From assembly GCA_016705575.1 (NCBI GenBank), contig JADIXX010000003.1, positions 620,001 to 684,000 of the forward strand: DNA of 64,000 bases. Reading direction: 5' to 3'. This stretch comes from Candidatus Aalborgicola defluviihabitans (GTDB lineage Bacteria; Pseudomonadota; Gammaproteobacteria; Burkholderiales; Burkholderiaceae_C). The notes below the pieces were generated by a model that was given only the letters and a program-made list of their open reading frames with translations, was not told the origin of the DNA and searched no databases. Position 1 is the first letter of the stretch; every line of letters begins with the position of its first letter. Of the stretch, positions 51,211 through 59,924 are shown in pieces. The translations under genes and the position numbers were made by a program.

Positions 51211-53250
51211 ATGTTTACCAAAATCCTCATTGCCAATCGTGGCGAGATCGCCTGCCGCGTCGCTGCCACTGCCCGCCGTCTGGCCATCCAGACGGTTGCT
51301 GTTTATTCCGATGCCGACGCCGGTGCCAAGCACGTAGCGGCTTGTGACGAGGCCATCCACATTGGGGGCAGCGCACCCAAAGACAGCTACCTGCGCTGGG
51401 AAAAAATCATTGCCGCAGCCCAGGCCACGGGTGCCCAGGCGATCCACCCCGGCTATGGTTTTTTGAGCGAAAACGAAGAGTTTGCCCAAGCCTGTGCCAA
51501 GGCGGGACTGGTCTTCATTGGCCCCCCATCGTCCGCCATCAAGGCCATGGGTTTGAAAGCCGAGTCCAAACAGTTGATGGAAAAGGCCGGCGTGCCGCTG
51601 GTGCCCGGCTACCACGGTGCCGACCAAGACCCTGCGTTGCTGCAGCGCGAGGCCGACCGCATTGGCTACCCCGTGTTGATCAAGGCCAGCGCCGGTGGTG
51701 GTGGCAAGGGTATGCGCGCGGTGGACAAGGCCGAAGACTTCGCCGCCGCGCTGGCCAGTTGCAAGCGCGAAGCCATCAACAGCTTTGGCGACGACGCGGT
51801 GCTGGTTGAAAAATACGTGCAGCGCCCGCGCCACATCGAGATTCAGGTGTTTGGCGACACGTATGGCAACTACGTTTACCTGTTTGAGCGCGACTGCTCG
51901 GTGCAGCGGCGCCACCAGAAGGTGCTGGAAGAAGCCCCAGCGCCTGGCATGACTGAAGAACTGCGTGCCCGCATGGGTGCGGCGGCGGTGGAAGCGGCCC
52001 GGGCCGTGAATTACGTAGGAGCCGGTACGGTGGAATTCATCGTGGAGCAACCTGGCGGCTACGAGCACCCCGAGCAGATGAAGTTCTACTTCATGGAGAT
52101 GAACACCCGTTTGCAGGTGGAGCACCCGGTGACAGAAGCCATTACCGGCCAGGACCTGGTGGAATGGCAGCTGCGTGTGGCCAGCGGCGAGCCGCTTCCT
52201 TGCAAACAGGCTGACCTGCGCATTCACGGCCACGCCATCGAGGCGCGTATTTGCGCCGAGAACCCCGACAACAACTTCCTGCCCGCCACCGGCACATTGC
52301 ACGTATATGGCCTGCCCGCTGGCACCATGTTCGAGCGGTCCGACGAGGGCGTGCGGGTGGATTCTGGCGTGCGTGAGGGCGACACCATCAGCCCCTTTTA
52401 CGACTCCATGGTGGCCAAGCTCATCGTGCACGGCGCCACCCGCGAGCAGGCCTTGGCCCGCATGGACACCGCGCTGGCGCAGACCCATATCGTGGGGCTG
52501 GCGACCAATGTGCAGTTCTTGCGCCACGTCACCACCAGTGCATCATTTGCCACGGCGCAACTGGACACGGCTCTGATTCCACGCGAATCCGCTGTGCTGT
52601 TCAACCAGGAAAAGGTGGGCTTGGCGCTGGCGACTGCAGCCATGGTGTCGGACCTGCTGGTGGCAGAGGCCGCAATGGCACAGAAAGCCAACATCCATGG
52701 CTGGATTGATCCGTGGGCCCAACGCGACGGCTGGCGTTCGCACGGCGCCTCCAACCGCGACTTCATGCTGGAATTTCACGGTGAGCCGCACACGGCAAAG
52801 TTCACGCGCCTGCACGGCGGTGGGCTGGAGCTGAGCATCGATGGCACCACCGCCGCGTTGCACTACACGCCGCTGACTAACGGCGCGCTGGATGTGCGCT
52901 ACGGAGACCTGCGCTCCACCGTACACTTGTATAAAAAAGGCGAAGTAGCCCACGTATTCACTGCGCAAGGCGCTACACAAGTTGTAGCAATCGACGCACT
53001 GGCCCACGCCGGTGAGGCGCAGGCGGAAGGCGGACGTTTGACCGCGCCCATGCCGGGCAAGGTGATCTCCTTTGCTGTCAAAGCGGGGGATGTGGTGAAG
53101 AAAGGGCAAGCCCTTGCTGTGATGGAAGCCATGAAGATGGAGCACACCATTGCCGCACCGGCCGATGGCACGGTGGTGGAGCTGCTGTTTGCACCGGGGG
53201 ACCAGGTCACCGAAGGTGCCGAGTTGCTGAAGCTGGAAATTGCCGCCTGA
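51211..53250 (+). CDS. liuD: Methylcrotonyl-CoA carboxylase alpha subunit (biotin carboxylase and biotin carrier)
   Basis: The 679-residue protein starts with the biotin carboxylase domain (ILIANRGEIACRVAATARRL; KASAGGGGKGMRAV ATP loop; FYFMEMNTRLQVEHPVTE). It continues through a linker/BT domain and ends with the biotinyl domain VMEAMKMEHTIAAP (biotin on Lys). Residues about 577-593, in the linker before the biotinyl domain, are encoded by an inverted copy of the 49-bp repeat. It carboxylates 3-methylcrotonyl-CoA with LiuB. Confidence 0.93.
   Translation: MFTKILIANRGEIACRVAATARRLAIQTVAVYSDADAGAKHVAACDEAIHIGGSAPKDSYLRWEKIIAAAQATGAQAIHPGYGFLSENEEFAQACAKAGLVFIGPPSSAIKAMGLKAESKQLMEKAGVPLVPGYHGADQDPALLQREADRIGYPVLIKASAGGGGKGMRAVDKAEDFAAALASCKREAINSFGDDAVLVEKYVQRPRHIEIQVFGDTYGNYVYLFERDCSVQRRHQKVLEEAPAPGMTEELRARMGAAAVEAARAVNYVGAGTVEFIVEQPGGYEHPEQMKFYFMEMNTRLQVEHPVTEAITGQDLVEWQLRVASGEPLPCKQADLRIHGHAIEARICAENPDNNFLPATGTLHVYGLPAGTMFERSDEGVRVDSGVREGDTISPFYDSMVAKLIVHGATREQALARMDTALAQTHIVGLATNVQFLRHVTTSASFATAQLDTALIPRESAVLFNQEKVGLALATAAMVSDLLVAEAAMAQKANIHGWIDPWAQRDGWRSHGASNRDFMLEFHGEPHTAKFTRLHGGGLELSIDGTTAALHYTPLTNGALDVRYGDLRSTVHLYKKGEVAHVFTAQGATQVVAIDALAHAGEAQAEGGRLTAPMPGKVISFAVKAGDVVKKGQALAVMEAMKMEHTIAAPADGTVVELLFAPGDQVTEGAELLKLEIAA
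52940..52988 (-). repeat. 49-bp interspersed repeat, copy 5 (inside liuD, inverted, diverged)
   Basis: On the minus strand it begins GCTACAACTTGTGTAGCGCC and ends ATACGTGGGCTACTTCGC. It is the most diverged copy but retains the GCTA, GTAGC, CGCA and GGGCTA landmarks at the same spacing. Confidence 0.65.
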
Positions 53251-54170
53251 TGCGCATCAGCTTTTGCTGCACCGATACGGCGTCTGAGCCCTGGCTACAG
53301 GGGCTGCGTGCTGCGTTGCCCACAGCAAAAGTGTTGCTGTGGGAGCCGGGCGCGCCGCTAGCCGATTACGCCGTGGTGTGGGCGCCGCCCCAGCAATTCT
53401 TTGACGAGCAGCCTCAGTTAAAGGCCGTGTTCAACATCGGCGCCGGGGTGGATGCGTTACTCAAGCTGCGCCTGCCGCCCAACGCCCTGGTGGTGCGTCT
53501 GGACGATGCGGGCATGTCCGTGCAGATGGCTGAATACGTGTGCCACGCCGTTATCCGGCACTTTCGCGAATTGGATGCCTACGAGGCCGATACGCGCCAA
53601 GGCACTTGGTCGTTTCGCAAACCCCGTAGCCGGGCCGATTTTCCGGTGGGCATCATGGGGATGGGCGTTCTGGGTGAACGGGTGGCGCGGTCGTTGGTGG
53701 GGTTTGAGTTTCCGGTCATGGGCTGGAGCCGCACGCCCAAGTCGGTGGACGGCGTGCAGTGCTTTGCCGGTGAGCAGGGTTTTGCAGACTTTTTGGCAGC
53801 CAGCCGGGTGCTGGTGTGCCTGTTGCCGCTTACGCCTGAAACACGCGACATCATGAACCTCACCAACATGTCCCGCCTGCAAAGCGGCGCCTACATCATC
53901 AATGTGGCGCGCGGCGCCCATCTCGTGGACGACGACTTGCTGGCGCTGCTGGACAGTGGTCACATTGCCGGTGCCGCGCTGGATGTGTTCCGCACCGAGC
54001 CGCTGTCAGCCGGCCACCCGTTCTGGCAGCATCCCAAAATTGTGGTCACACCGCACACCTCGGCTCGTACCCTTCGCAGCGAGAGCATTACGCAAATTAC
54101 CAGCAAAATCACGGCAATTCAGCGCGGAGAACCTGTGGCCGGTGTGGTTGAACCCAGTCGGGGATACTGA
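53250..54170 (+). CDS. ghrA: Glyoxylate/hydroxypyruvate reductase A-like 2-hydroxyacid dehydrogenase
   Basis: This 306-residue protein has the NAD(P) motif GIMGMGVLGERVARSLVGF and the substrate Arg in NVARGAHLVDDDLLALLDSGHIAGAALDVF. The catalytic His is in HPKIVVTPHTSA. GhrA-type enzymes reduce glyoxylate and hydroxypyruvate; related genes sit in liu operons of Burkholderiales for reasons that are not clear. The start overlaps the liuD stop by one base, so it is coupled. Confidence 0.88.
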   Translation: MRISFCCTDTASEPWLQGLRAALPTAKVLLWEPGAPLADYAVVWAPPQQFFDEQPQLKAVFNIGAGVDALLKLRLPPNALVVRLDDAGMSVQMAEYVCHAVIRHFRELDAYEADTRQGTWSFRKPRSRADFPVGIMGMGVLGERVARSLVGFEFPVMGWSRTPKSVDGVQCFAGEQGFADFLAASRVLVCLLPLTPETRDIMNLTNMSRLQSGAYIINVARGAHLVDDDLLALLDSGHIAGAALDVFRTEPLSAGHPFWQHPKIVVTPHTSARTLRSESITQITSKITAIQRGEPVAGVVEPSRGY

Positions 54171-54199
54171 GGCCCTGGCTTTTTACAAAGAGAGTTGTC

Positions 54200-55108
54200 A
54201 TGGATTTGCCCCAACGCGTCAAACTGGTCGAAGTCGGTCCCCGCGACGGTCTACAGAACGAGAAGCAGCCGGTGCCGGCCAGCATCAAGATCGAACTGGT
54301 GCACCGTCTGCAAGCTGCTGGCCTGACGGAGATTGAAGTCACCAGCTTTGTGTCGCCCAAATGGGTGCCACAAATGGCCGACAACGCAGAGGTCATGGCT
54401 GGCATCCATCGCCAAAGTGGGGTGCGTTACTCGGTGCTAACACCCAATCTGCAGGGCTTTGAGGCCGCAGTCAAGACCCGGCCCGACGAGATTGTGGTGT
54501 TTGGTGCCGCCAGCGAAGCCTTTAGCCAGAAGAATATCAATTGCAGCATTGCACAGAGCATTGAGCGATTTCGGCCTGTGGTGCAGGCGGCGCTGGCTCA
54601 GGGCCTGACGGTGCGTGGTGCCATCTCCTGTGCAGTGGGCTGCCCGTATGAAGGCGAGATTGCCCCCGAGCGCGTGGCCCTGGTGGCGCGGCTGATGCAC
54701 GACATTGGCGTGCAACACGTGGGCGTGGCCGACACCATTGGCGTGGGCACGCCGCGCAAGGTGCAGCGTGCGCTGGACGCGGCGCTGACCGTTTACAGCA
54801 TTGACGAAATTTCCGGCCACTTCCACGACACCTACGGCATGGCCCTGGCCAATACCCTGGCCAGCCTGCAAATGGGTGTGTGGCAGTTTGATACCTCCGT
54901 TGCCGGCCTGGGTGGTTGTCCTTACGCCAAGGGTGCCACTGGCAATGTGGCAACGGAGGACGTGGTCTACCTGCTCAAGGGTCTGGGCATTGAAACTGGA
55001 ATAGACCTCGATAAGCTGGTCGATGCCGGAAAGTTCATCAGCGACTTTTTGGACCGCAAGCCCAACTCGCGGGCCGCTGCTGCGCTGCTGAATAAACGTT
55101 TAGGTTAA
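54200..55108 (+). CDS. liuE: Hydroxymethylglutaryl-CoA lyase
   Basis: This 302-residue TIM-barrel lyase splits HMG-CoA into acetyl-CoA and acetoacetate, the last step of leucine degradation. Hallmarks are VKLVEVGPRDGLQNEKQPVP, EVTSFVSPKWVPQMAD, the His motif ISGHFHDTYGMALAN and the signature VAGLGGCPYAKGATGNVATEDVVYLL with its catalytic Cys. Also known as mvaB. It completes the operon's pathway logic with LiuB and LiuD. Confidence 0.95.
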   Translation: MDLPQRVKLVEVGPRDGLQNEKQPVPASIKIELVHRLQAAGLTEIEVTSFVSPKWVPQMADNAEVMAGIHRQSGVRYSVLTPNLQGFEAAVKTRPDEIVVFGAASEAFSQKNINCSIAQSIERFRPVVQAALAQGLTVRGAISCAVGCPYEGEIAPERVALVARLMHDIGVQHVGVADTIGVGTPRKVQRALDAALTVYSIDEISGHFHDTYGMALANTLASLQMGVWQFDTSVAGLGGCPYAKGATGNVATEDVVYLLKGLGIETGIDLDKLVDAGKFISDFLDRKPNSRAAAALLNKRLG

Positions 55109-55117
55109 GGGGTAGCC

Positions 55118-55621
55118 ATGGAAACCCAGGATTTGGCGAATCTGCCGGAAGGCATGCAACGCGTCGCCGCCGCGCTCAAGGCCAAGAATCACCCCCACGC
55201 ACCGGTTATGCTCAGTGACGCCGCCCGCACCGCCCAGCAGGCCGCCGATGCACTGGGCATTGCACTGGGGCAAATTGCCAAGAGCATCATTTTTCGCCGC
55301 CGCGCAGACGACGTGGCGGTGCTGGTTATCACCTCGGGCGACCGCCGGGTGGATGAGAAAAAGGTTGAAGCCCTGGTGGGCAAGCTGAGCCGTGCAGATG
55401 CTGATTTTGTCAAGGCCAAGACCGGGTTCAGCATTGGCGGCGTCTCACCCCTGGCCCACGCGCAGCCACCCGTGACGCTGGTGGACGAAGAGCTTTTCCG
55501 CTTCGAAGAAATCTGGGCCGCCGCCGGTCACCCGCATGGCGTGTTCAAGCTGCGTCCGCAGGATTTGGCCGCGCTGGCTGATGCGCCTACCGCCAACGTG
55601 ACGCAGGTGGTGCACCCATGA
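55118..55621 (+). CDS. YbaK/EbsC family aminoacyl-tRNA deacylase-like protein
   Basis: This 167-residue protein carries the YbaK fold: TAQQAADALGIALGQIAKSIIFRRRADDVAVLVITSGDRRVDEKKVEAL (Lys catalytic region) and TGFSIGGVSPLAHAQPP. The family removes wrongly attached amino acids from tRNA, often Cys-tRNA(Pro). It overlaps the DUF1289 gene by ATGA and is 9 bases after liuE, so it rides on the same transcript. Confidence 0.88.
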   Translation: METQDLANLPEGMQRVAAALKAKNHPHAPVMLSDAARTAQQAADALGIALGQIAKSIIFRRRADDVAVLVITSGDRRVDEKKVEALVGKLSRADADFVKAKTGFSIGGVSPLAHAQPPVTLVDEELFRFEEIWAAAGHPHGVFKLRPQDLAALADAPTANVTQVVHP

Positions 55622-55875
55622 TTTCCCAAGATGCTATTGGATTGATAGCTGCTCGCGCAATATCGGCGAGGGCTATGACCGAAAATGTACCATCACCTTG
55701 TGTGGCGGTGTGCCGTATGGATGCGCAGGGTTACCTGTGTGAAGGCTGCCTGCGCAGCCTGGACGAGATTCGGCTCTGGAGCAGCGCCAGCGACGCCCAG
55801 AAGAAAGTGGTCTGGTCGCAGATTGAGCAACGCATTGCCCAATTGGCACCAACAGGAGGCAGCGCCGCGCCATGA
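55618..55875 (+). CDS. DUF1289 domain-containing protein with repeat-derived N-terminus
   Basis: The conserved DUF1289 part is MTENVPSPCVAVCRMDAQGYLCEGCLRSLDEIRLW, with three to four cysteines that could bind metal; its function is unknown. The frame starts 19 codons earlier at an ATGA overlap with the YbaK gene. Those codons come from a copy of the 49-bp repeat (55633-55680). The ancestral start is probably ATG 55675, itself inside the repeat. The longer form restores translational coupling. It overlaps the next gene by ATGA. Confidence 0.85.
   Translation: MISQDAIGLIAARAISARAMTENVPSPCVAVCRMDAQGYLCEGCLRSLDEIRLWSSASDAQKKVVWSQIEQRIAQLAPTGGSAAP
55633..55680 (+). repeat. 49-bp interspersed repeat, copy 6 (N-terminus of the DUF1289 gene)
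   Basis: It begins GCTATTGGATTGATAGCTGC and ends TCGGCGAGGGCTATGACC (48 bases). It provides in-frame codons and a possible start codon. Confidence 0.82.
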
Positions 55876-56510
55876 AACACATCACTTTCTACCTCGATTT
55901 CATCTCGCCCTACGCCTATCTGGCGTTTGAGGAGTTGCCGCAGGCACTGATGGGGCTGAGCTACTCGGTCACCTACAAGCCGCTGTTGTTTGCTGCGCTG
56001 CTCAAACACCATGGCCAGCTTGGGCCGGCAGAGATAGCAGCCAAGCGCGACTGGACCTACCGCCATGTGCAATGGCTGGCACACAGCAAAGGCCGCACGC
56101 TGGATTTGCCGGCGGCCCACCCTTTTAACCCCTTGGGGCTGCTGCGCCTGGCCATTGCCACGAATGCGCAAGGTCGCCCCAACCGCTATGTGTGCGAGAC
56201 CGTGTTCAAGCATGTCTGGGTCGGCGGCCAGGATGCAGCCGACGCCACCCGGCTGGTCACGCTCACGCAACAACTGGCCCCGTCGCGCAACCCGGGTGAT
56301 GATGCGGTCAAGGCCCAACTCAAGGCCCATACTGACGAAGCTATCGCCAAAGGGGTGTTCGGTGTGCCGGCGTTTGAAGTCGATGGCAAGGTGTTCTGGG
56401 GGCTCGACAGCCTGCCCATGCTGCGCGCCTACCTGGATGGCAACGACTGGTTTGACAGCCCGGCCTGGACCGGCGTGGCCAGCCTGCCAGTAGGTGTTTC
56501 CCGTCAATAG
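55872..56510 (+). CDS. 2-hydroxychromene-2-carboxylate isomerase / DsbA-like thioredoxin-fold protein
   Basis: This 212-residue protein begins FYLDFISPYAYLAFEELP, the Ser-Pro active site of the kappa-class GST/HCCA isomerase group. It ends with KGVFGVPAFEVDGKVFWGLDSLPML, a cis-Pro motif and glutathione site. Such enzymes catalyse glutathione-dependent isomerisations in aromatic degradation; the substrate here is unknown. It starts by ATGA overlap with the DUF1289 gene and ends the operon. Confidence 0.88.
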   Translation: MKHITFYLDFISPYAYLAFEELPQALMGLSYSVTYKPLLFAALLKHHGQLGPAEIAAKRDWTYRHVQWLAHSKGRTLDLPAAHPFNPLGLLRLAIATNAQGRPNRYVCETVFKHVWVGGQDAADATRLVTLTQQLAPSRNPGDDAVKAQLKAHTDEAIAKGVFGVPAFEVDGKVFWGLDSLPMLRAYLDGNDWFDSPAWTGVASLPVGVSRQ

Positions 56511-56566
56511 GCAGTGCGCAGTTAGCGCGTCAGCCAACTGCAGGGCTGGCATGAAAAAATGTCCCT

Positions 56567-58393
56567 ATGCCCAGCGCTTTTAACTTCACCGCATCTCCCT
56601 TTGACTGCTTGACGTCGGAGCAGCGCCGGCTGGTGCAAAACCATGTGGACATTGCCTACTTCCCGCAAGGGGAGACCATTCTGGCCCTGGGTGCCCAGCC
56701 CAGCCACCTGTTTGTCATCATCAAAGGCTATGTCCAGCAGTTTGACGGCAATGAAGTCGTCACCACCTACGGGCCCGATGACAGCTTTGATGGCAGGGGC
56801 CTGGTCGCCGGCAAGGTCAGTAGCCGCTTTGTGGCGGCCGAAGAGGTGGTGGCCTACCAGTTGGCCAAACAGGCGGTGAGCGACCTGATTGCCGACAACG
56901 CCACCTTTGGCGCGCTGCTGTTCTCCGACTTGTCCAACAAACTCAGCGCGTTGACCTCGCGCCAAAGTCAACATGAATTGCAGTCGTTGGCCATGGCCCG
57001 GGTGGATGCGGCTTTTATCCACCCGCCCCATTTTGTGGATGCCGGCACCAGCATTCTGGATGTCGTTAAAACATTCCAGGCACTGCGCATTAACGCCGTG
57101 CTGGTGCGTGATACCCGCACGACGCCAGTGTCTGTGGGCATCTTCACCGGAACGGGCGTGCAGAAGGCTGTACTGCGGGGTACGCCATTGGACTATTTGG
57201 CGGTGGGTGAATTGGCCAACTTCTCACCCATCGGTGTGCGCCCCAGCGACCTGATTGGGGATGCACTGGCGTCCATGATCAAACACAAGGTGCGCCGCCT
57301 GCTGGTGGCCGATGGCGAGCAGATCATCGGCATTCTGGAGGCACTGGATTTGTTTGGCTTTTTATCCAACCAGTCGTACCAGATCAACGAACACATCCTT
57401 GCCGCCCAAGACCTGGAGGCACTCAAGCGCGCGGGTGTCCAGACTACGCGTCTGATTGCTCTTTTGCACCGCAACGGCACCAAGGTCAGCCTGATTGCGC
57501 GACTGGTGCAAGAGCTCAATCTGCGCCTATTCGAGCGTGCCTGGCATTTGATTGCCCCGCCCGACTTGGTAGCCAATAGCTGCCTGTTTGTGATGGGCAG
57601 TGAAGGGCGTGGCGAGCAATTGCTCAAAACCGACCAGGACAATGGCCTGGTCCTGCGCGACGGTTATGTATGCTCGCAGGACTTGGCAGCAGTGTGCCAG
57701 CGCTTCTCGGATGCGCTGGCTGACTTTGGCTATCCCGTATGCCCCGGCAACATCATGGTCAGCAACCCGCACTGGCGCCAGAGCGTGTCGGACTTCCGCC
57801 AAATGGCGCGGTTGTGGTCGGTCACCGCCAGCCCTGACAGTCTGATGGAACTGGCCATCTTTCTGGATGCCCATGCCGTCTGCGGCGACACCACGCTGCT
57901 GGAAGAGGTTCGCAATGCGATGTTCGACCTTACATTCGGCAACGACGCCATGCTGGCGCGGTTTGCCGCCGCCATCCACTTCTTTGGCAGCAGCCAGGGC
58001 TGGTGGAACCGCCTGCTGAATCTGGGTGACAAAGGCGACGACCAACTGGACCTGAAGAAGGTGGGAATTTTCCCTTTGGTGCATGGTGTTCGTAGCCTGG
58101 CGCTGGCGCAGCGTCTGACCGAGGTCAGCACTGTAGCGCGTATCGAGGCCTTGGTGGCAGGCGGCAAGTTGCCCGACAAACTGGGTGCCGACCTGATCGA
58201 CAGCCTGCACTTCTTCATGGGGCTCAAATTGAAGGCCGGCCTGCAAGAACTCGACACCGGGCGCGCGGTGTCGGGTGGCATACAGACGGAAAAACTCAGT
58301 AGCCTGGACCGCGACCTGCTGAAAGACACCCTGGGCATAGTGAAGCAATTCAAGGCATTGCTCAGTCAGCGCTTCCATCTGGAAGCCCTGTAG
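56567..58393 (+). CDS. cNMP-binding/CBS/DUF294 nucleotidyltransferase-like signalling protein
   Basis: This 608-residue protein has an N-terminal cyclic-nucleotide-binding domain (about 25-130; QGETILALGAQPSHLFVIIKGYVQQ) and a CBS pair (about 150-270). A GlnD-type nucleotidyltransferase-like domain follows with VMGSEGRGEQLLKTDQDNGLV near residue 344, then a DUF294 C-terminal helical domain. It resembles proteins linked to acetate/acetyl-CoA control near acs and actP genes. Here it lies about 1.5 kb from actP. It is followed after 2 bases by the exonuclease. Confidence 0.92.
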   Translation: MPSAFNFTASPFDCLTSEQRRLVQNHVDIAYFPQGETILALGAQPSHLFVIIKGYVQQFDGNEVVTTYGPDDSFDGRGLVAGKVSSRFVAAEEVVAYQLAKQAVSDLIADNATFGALLFSDLSNKLSALTSRQSQHELQSLAMARVDAAFIHPPHFVDAGTSILDVVKTFQALRINAVLVRDTRTTPVSVGIFTGTGVQKAVLRGTPLDYLAVGELANFSPIGVRPSDLIGDALASMIKHKVRRLLVADGEQIIGILEALDLFGFLSNQSYQINEHILAAQDLEALKRAGVQTTRLIALLHRNGTKVSLIARLVQELNLRLFERAWHLIAPPDLVANSCLFVMGSEGRGEQLLKTDQDNGLVLRDGYVCSQDLAAVCQRFSDALADFGYPVCPGNIMVSNPHWRQSVSDFRQMARLWSVTASPDSLMELAIFLDAHAVCGDTTLLEEVRNAMFDLTFGNDAMLARFAAAIHFFGSSQGWWNRLLNLGDKGDDQLDLKKVGIFPLVHGVRSLALAQRLTEVSTVARIEALVAGGKLPDKLGADLIDSLHFFMGLKLKAGLQELDTGRAVSGGIQTEKLSSLDRDLLKDTLGIVKQFKALLSQRFHLEAL

Positions 58394-58395
58394 GT

Positions 58396-59070
58396 ATGGC
58401 TATCGACCTTTCCCCTCTGCGCTGGTGGGCGGCGTTCAAGCGGAACTGGATGCTCTATCACCTGGGTGACCCGCGCTTTCGCTTCATGTGGGACGCGCCA
58501 CCACCCAACGAATGGGTTGCACTGGACTGCGAGACAACCGGCCTGAACACCCGCACCGACGACATCATTGCCATTGGCGCAGTGCGTATTCGCGGCAACC
58601 GCGTCATGACCAGCGAACGCCTGGAATTGCTGGTTCGTCCGGACAAACAGCGCGTCACTGCGGACAGTGTGCGGGTGCACCGCCTGCGCGCGCAGGACGT
58701 CGCCCTGGGTGTGAGTGCAGATGCAGCGATGCTGCAGCTCATGCGCTTTATAGGCAGCCGCCCCTTGGTGGGTTACTACCTGGAATTTGACGTGGCCATG
58801 ATTAACCGTGTGCTCTTTTCCATTTTGGGAATGGGCCTGCCGCAGGATCAGATTGAGGTCTCTGGCCTCTACTACGATTACAAATACAAGCAACTACCGT
58901 CCGACCGTCGGGAGAACCCTGCCATTGATTTGCGCTTTGACACCCTGATGCGGGATCTGGATCTTCCCCTTTGGCCGGCGCACGATGCGCTGAACGACGC
59001 GGTCATGGCGGCGCTGGCGTTTGTGAAACTGCGGCACCTACGGTGGTCGCATCCACAGAATGTTGGCTGA
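58396..59070 (+). CDS. DEDDh 3'-5' exonuclease (DNA polymerase III epsilon-like)
   Basis: This 224-residue protein has the exonuclease I motif VALDCETTGLNTRTDDIIAIGAVRI, motif II LVGYYLEFDVAMINRVL, and motif III HDALNDAVMAALAFVKL with the DEDDh His and Asp. It is not the replicative DnaQ; this cotranscribed partner of the cNMP/CBS/DUF294 protein is common in Betaproteobacteria and of unknown substrate. The 3' end overlaps the convergent spermidine synthase-like gene by 68 bases. Confidence 0.9.
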   Translation: MAIDLSPLRWWAAFKRNWMLYHLGDPRFRFMWDAPPPNEWVALDCETTGLNTRTDDIIAIGAVRIRGNRVMTSERLELLVRPDKQRVTADSVRVHRLRAQDVALGVSADAAMLQLMRFIGSRPLVGYYLEFDVAMINRVLFSILGMGLPQDQIEVSGLYYDYKYKQLPSDRRENPAIDLRFDTLMRDLDLPLWPAHDALNDAVMAALAFVKLRHLRWSHPQNVG

Positions 59071-59827
59071 TCACCTTGCGAATGTGGTCTAGCGCGGGTT
59101 GCAGGTCTCGCCACGCGAACGTCTCAAAATCGGGTGGACGGTGCAAACTATGTGGGGTAGGCCAGTTGTGGGCACCACCTTTGCGCGCAAACACGATGCA
59201 GTTGGAGCCATATTGTTCAGGCACCACCCGCACGTTGCCCTGAAAGCTGCGCTGGATGCGCTCGACAAATTGTGGGTAGGCTTTGCTGCTCAAATGCAGA
59301 TTGGCAACCATCAACCCGCCGCGCTCCAGCCATTGGTAGCAGTCATCGTAAAAGCGCTGCGAACCCAAGTCTGCTGGCAGGCCCTCCACGTCATAACCAT
59401 CGATCATCAACACATCTGGGGCCGGTATGGGCCGGCGCACATACTCGGCGCCGTCGCCCATGAGCACCCGGAAGCGGTCACTGTCTGGCGGTATGCAAAA
59501 GGCCTCCCGCATTGCCAGCACGTGGGGGTTTATTTCTATGACTGTTATGGTCGTTGACGGCAAATTGCGATGGCAATATTTGGCCAATGAGCCGCCGCCC
59601 AGGCCAATCATGGCAATGGTGCGCGGCTGCGCCTGGAACAACAAGAAACCCATCATCAGCTGGGTGTAGTCCAGCGTCAGGGCGTCGGGATCACGCAGGT
59701 CCATGCAACTTTGCAGATCACCGATGGCGAACTGCAGTGATTTGGTTGTCAGCGTCTCCTGGATCACGGGCCTGGCATGGTGCCGTTCAGTTGCTGAGCC
59801 GGTTCTAGGATTGGTGCTCAGCCTCAT
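59003..59827 (-). CDS. Spermidine synthase-like protein (fused aminopropyl/methyltransferase fold)
   Basis: This 274-residue protein has the Rossmann motif TIAMIGLGGGSLAKYCHRNLP, the acidic EINPHVLAMREAF and GDGAEYVRRPIPAPDVLMIDGYD, as in SpeE-like proteins. It may be a true polyamine synthase or a related methyltransferase; the N-terminal putrescine site is not clear. The ATG at 59827 is chosen; the longer frame covers the actP terminator. Convergent overlap with the exonuclease gene could give antisense effects. Confidence 0.82.
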   Translation of the reverse strand: MRLSTNPRTGSATERHHARPVIQETLTTKSLQFAIGDLQSCMDLRDPDALTLDYTQLMMGFLLFQAQPRTIAMIGLGGGSLAKYCHRNLPSTTITVIEINPHVLAMREAFCIPPDSDRFRVLMGDGAEYVRRPIPAPDVLMIDGYDVEGLPADLGSQRFYDDCYQWLERGGLMVANLHLSSKAYPQFVERIQRSFQGNVRVVPEQYGSNCIVFARKGGAHNWPTPHSLHRPPDFETFAWRDLQPALDHIRKVISQHSVDATTVGAAVSQTPAPP

Positions 59828-59872
59828 AACAGGGTATTTTGATCGCAGTTTCCCTCCCAACGACTTTCCCAC

Positions 59873-59904
59873 AAAAGAAAAAGCCGGGCAATGCCCGGCT
59901 CTTT
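59873..59904 (-). terminator. Rho-independent terminator of actP
   Basis: AGCCGGGCA and TGCCCGGCT form a 9-bp stem around a single-base loop. Read on the minus strand it is followed by TTTTTCTTTT, a good U-tract, 20 bases after the actP stop. Confidence 0.92.
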
Positions 59905-59924
59905 GATGGTGATTGTCAGACTGA

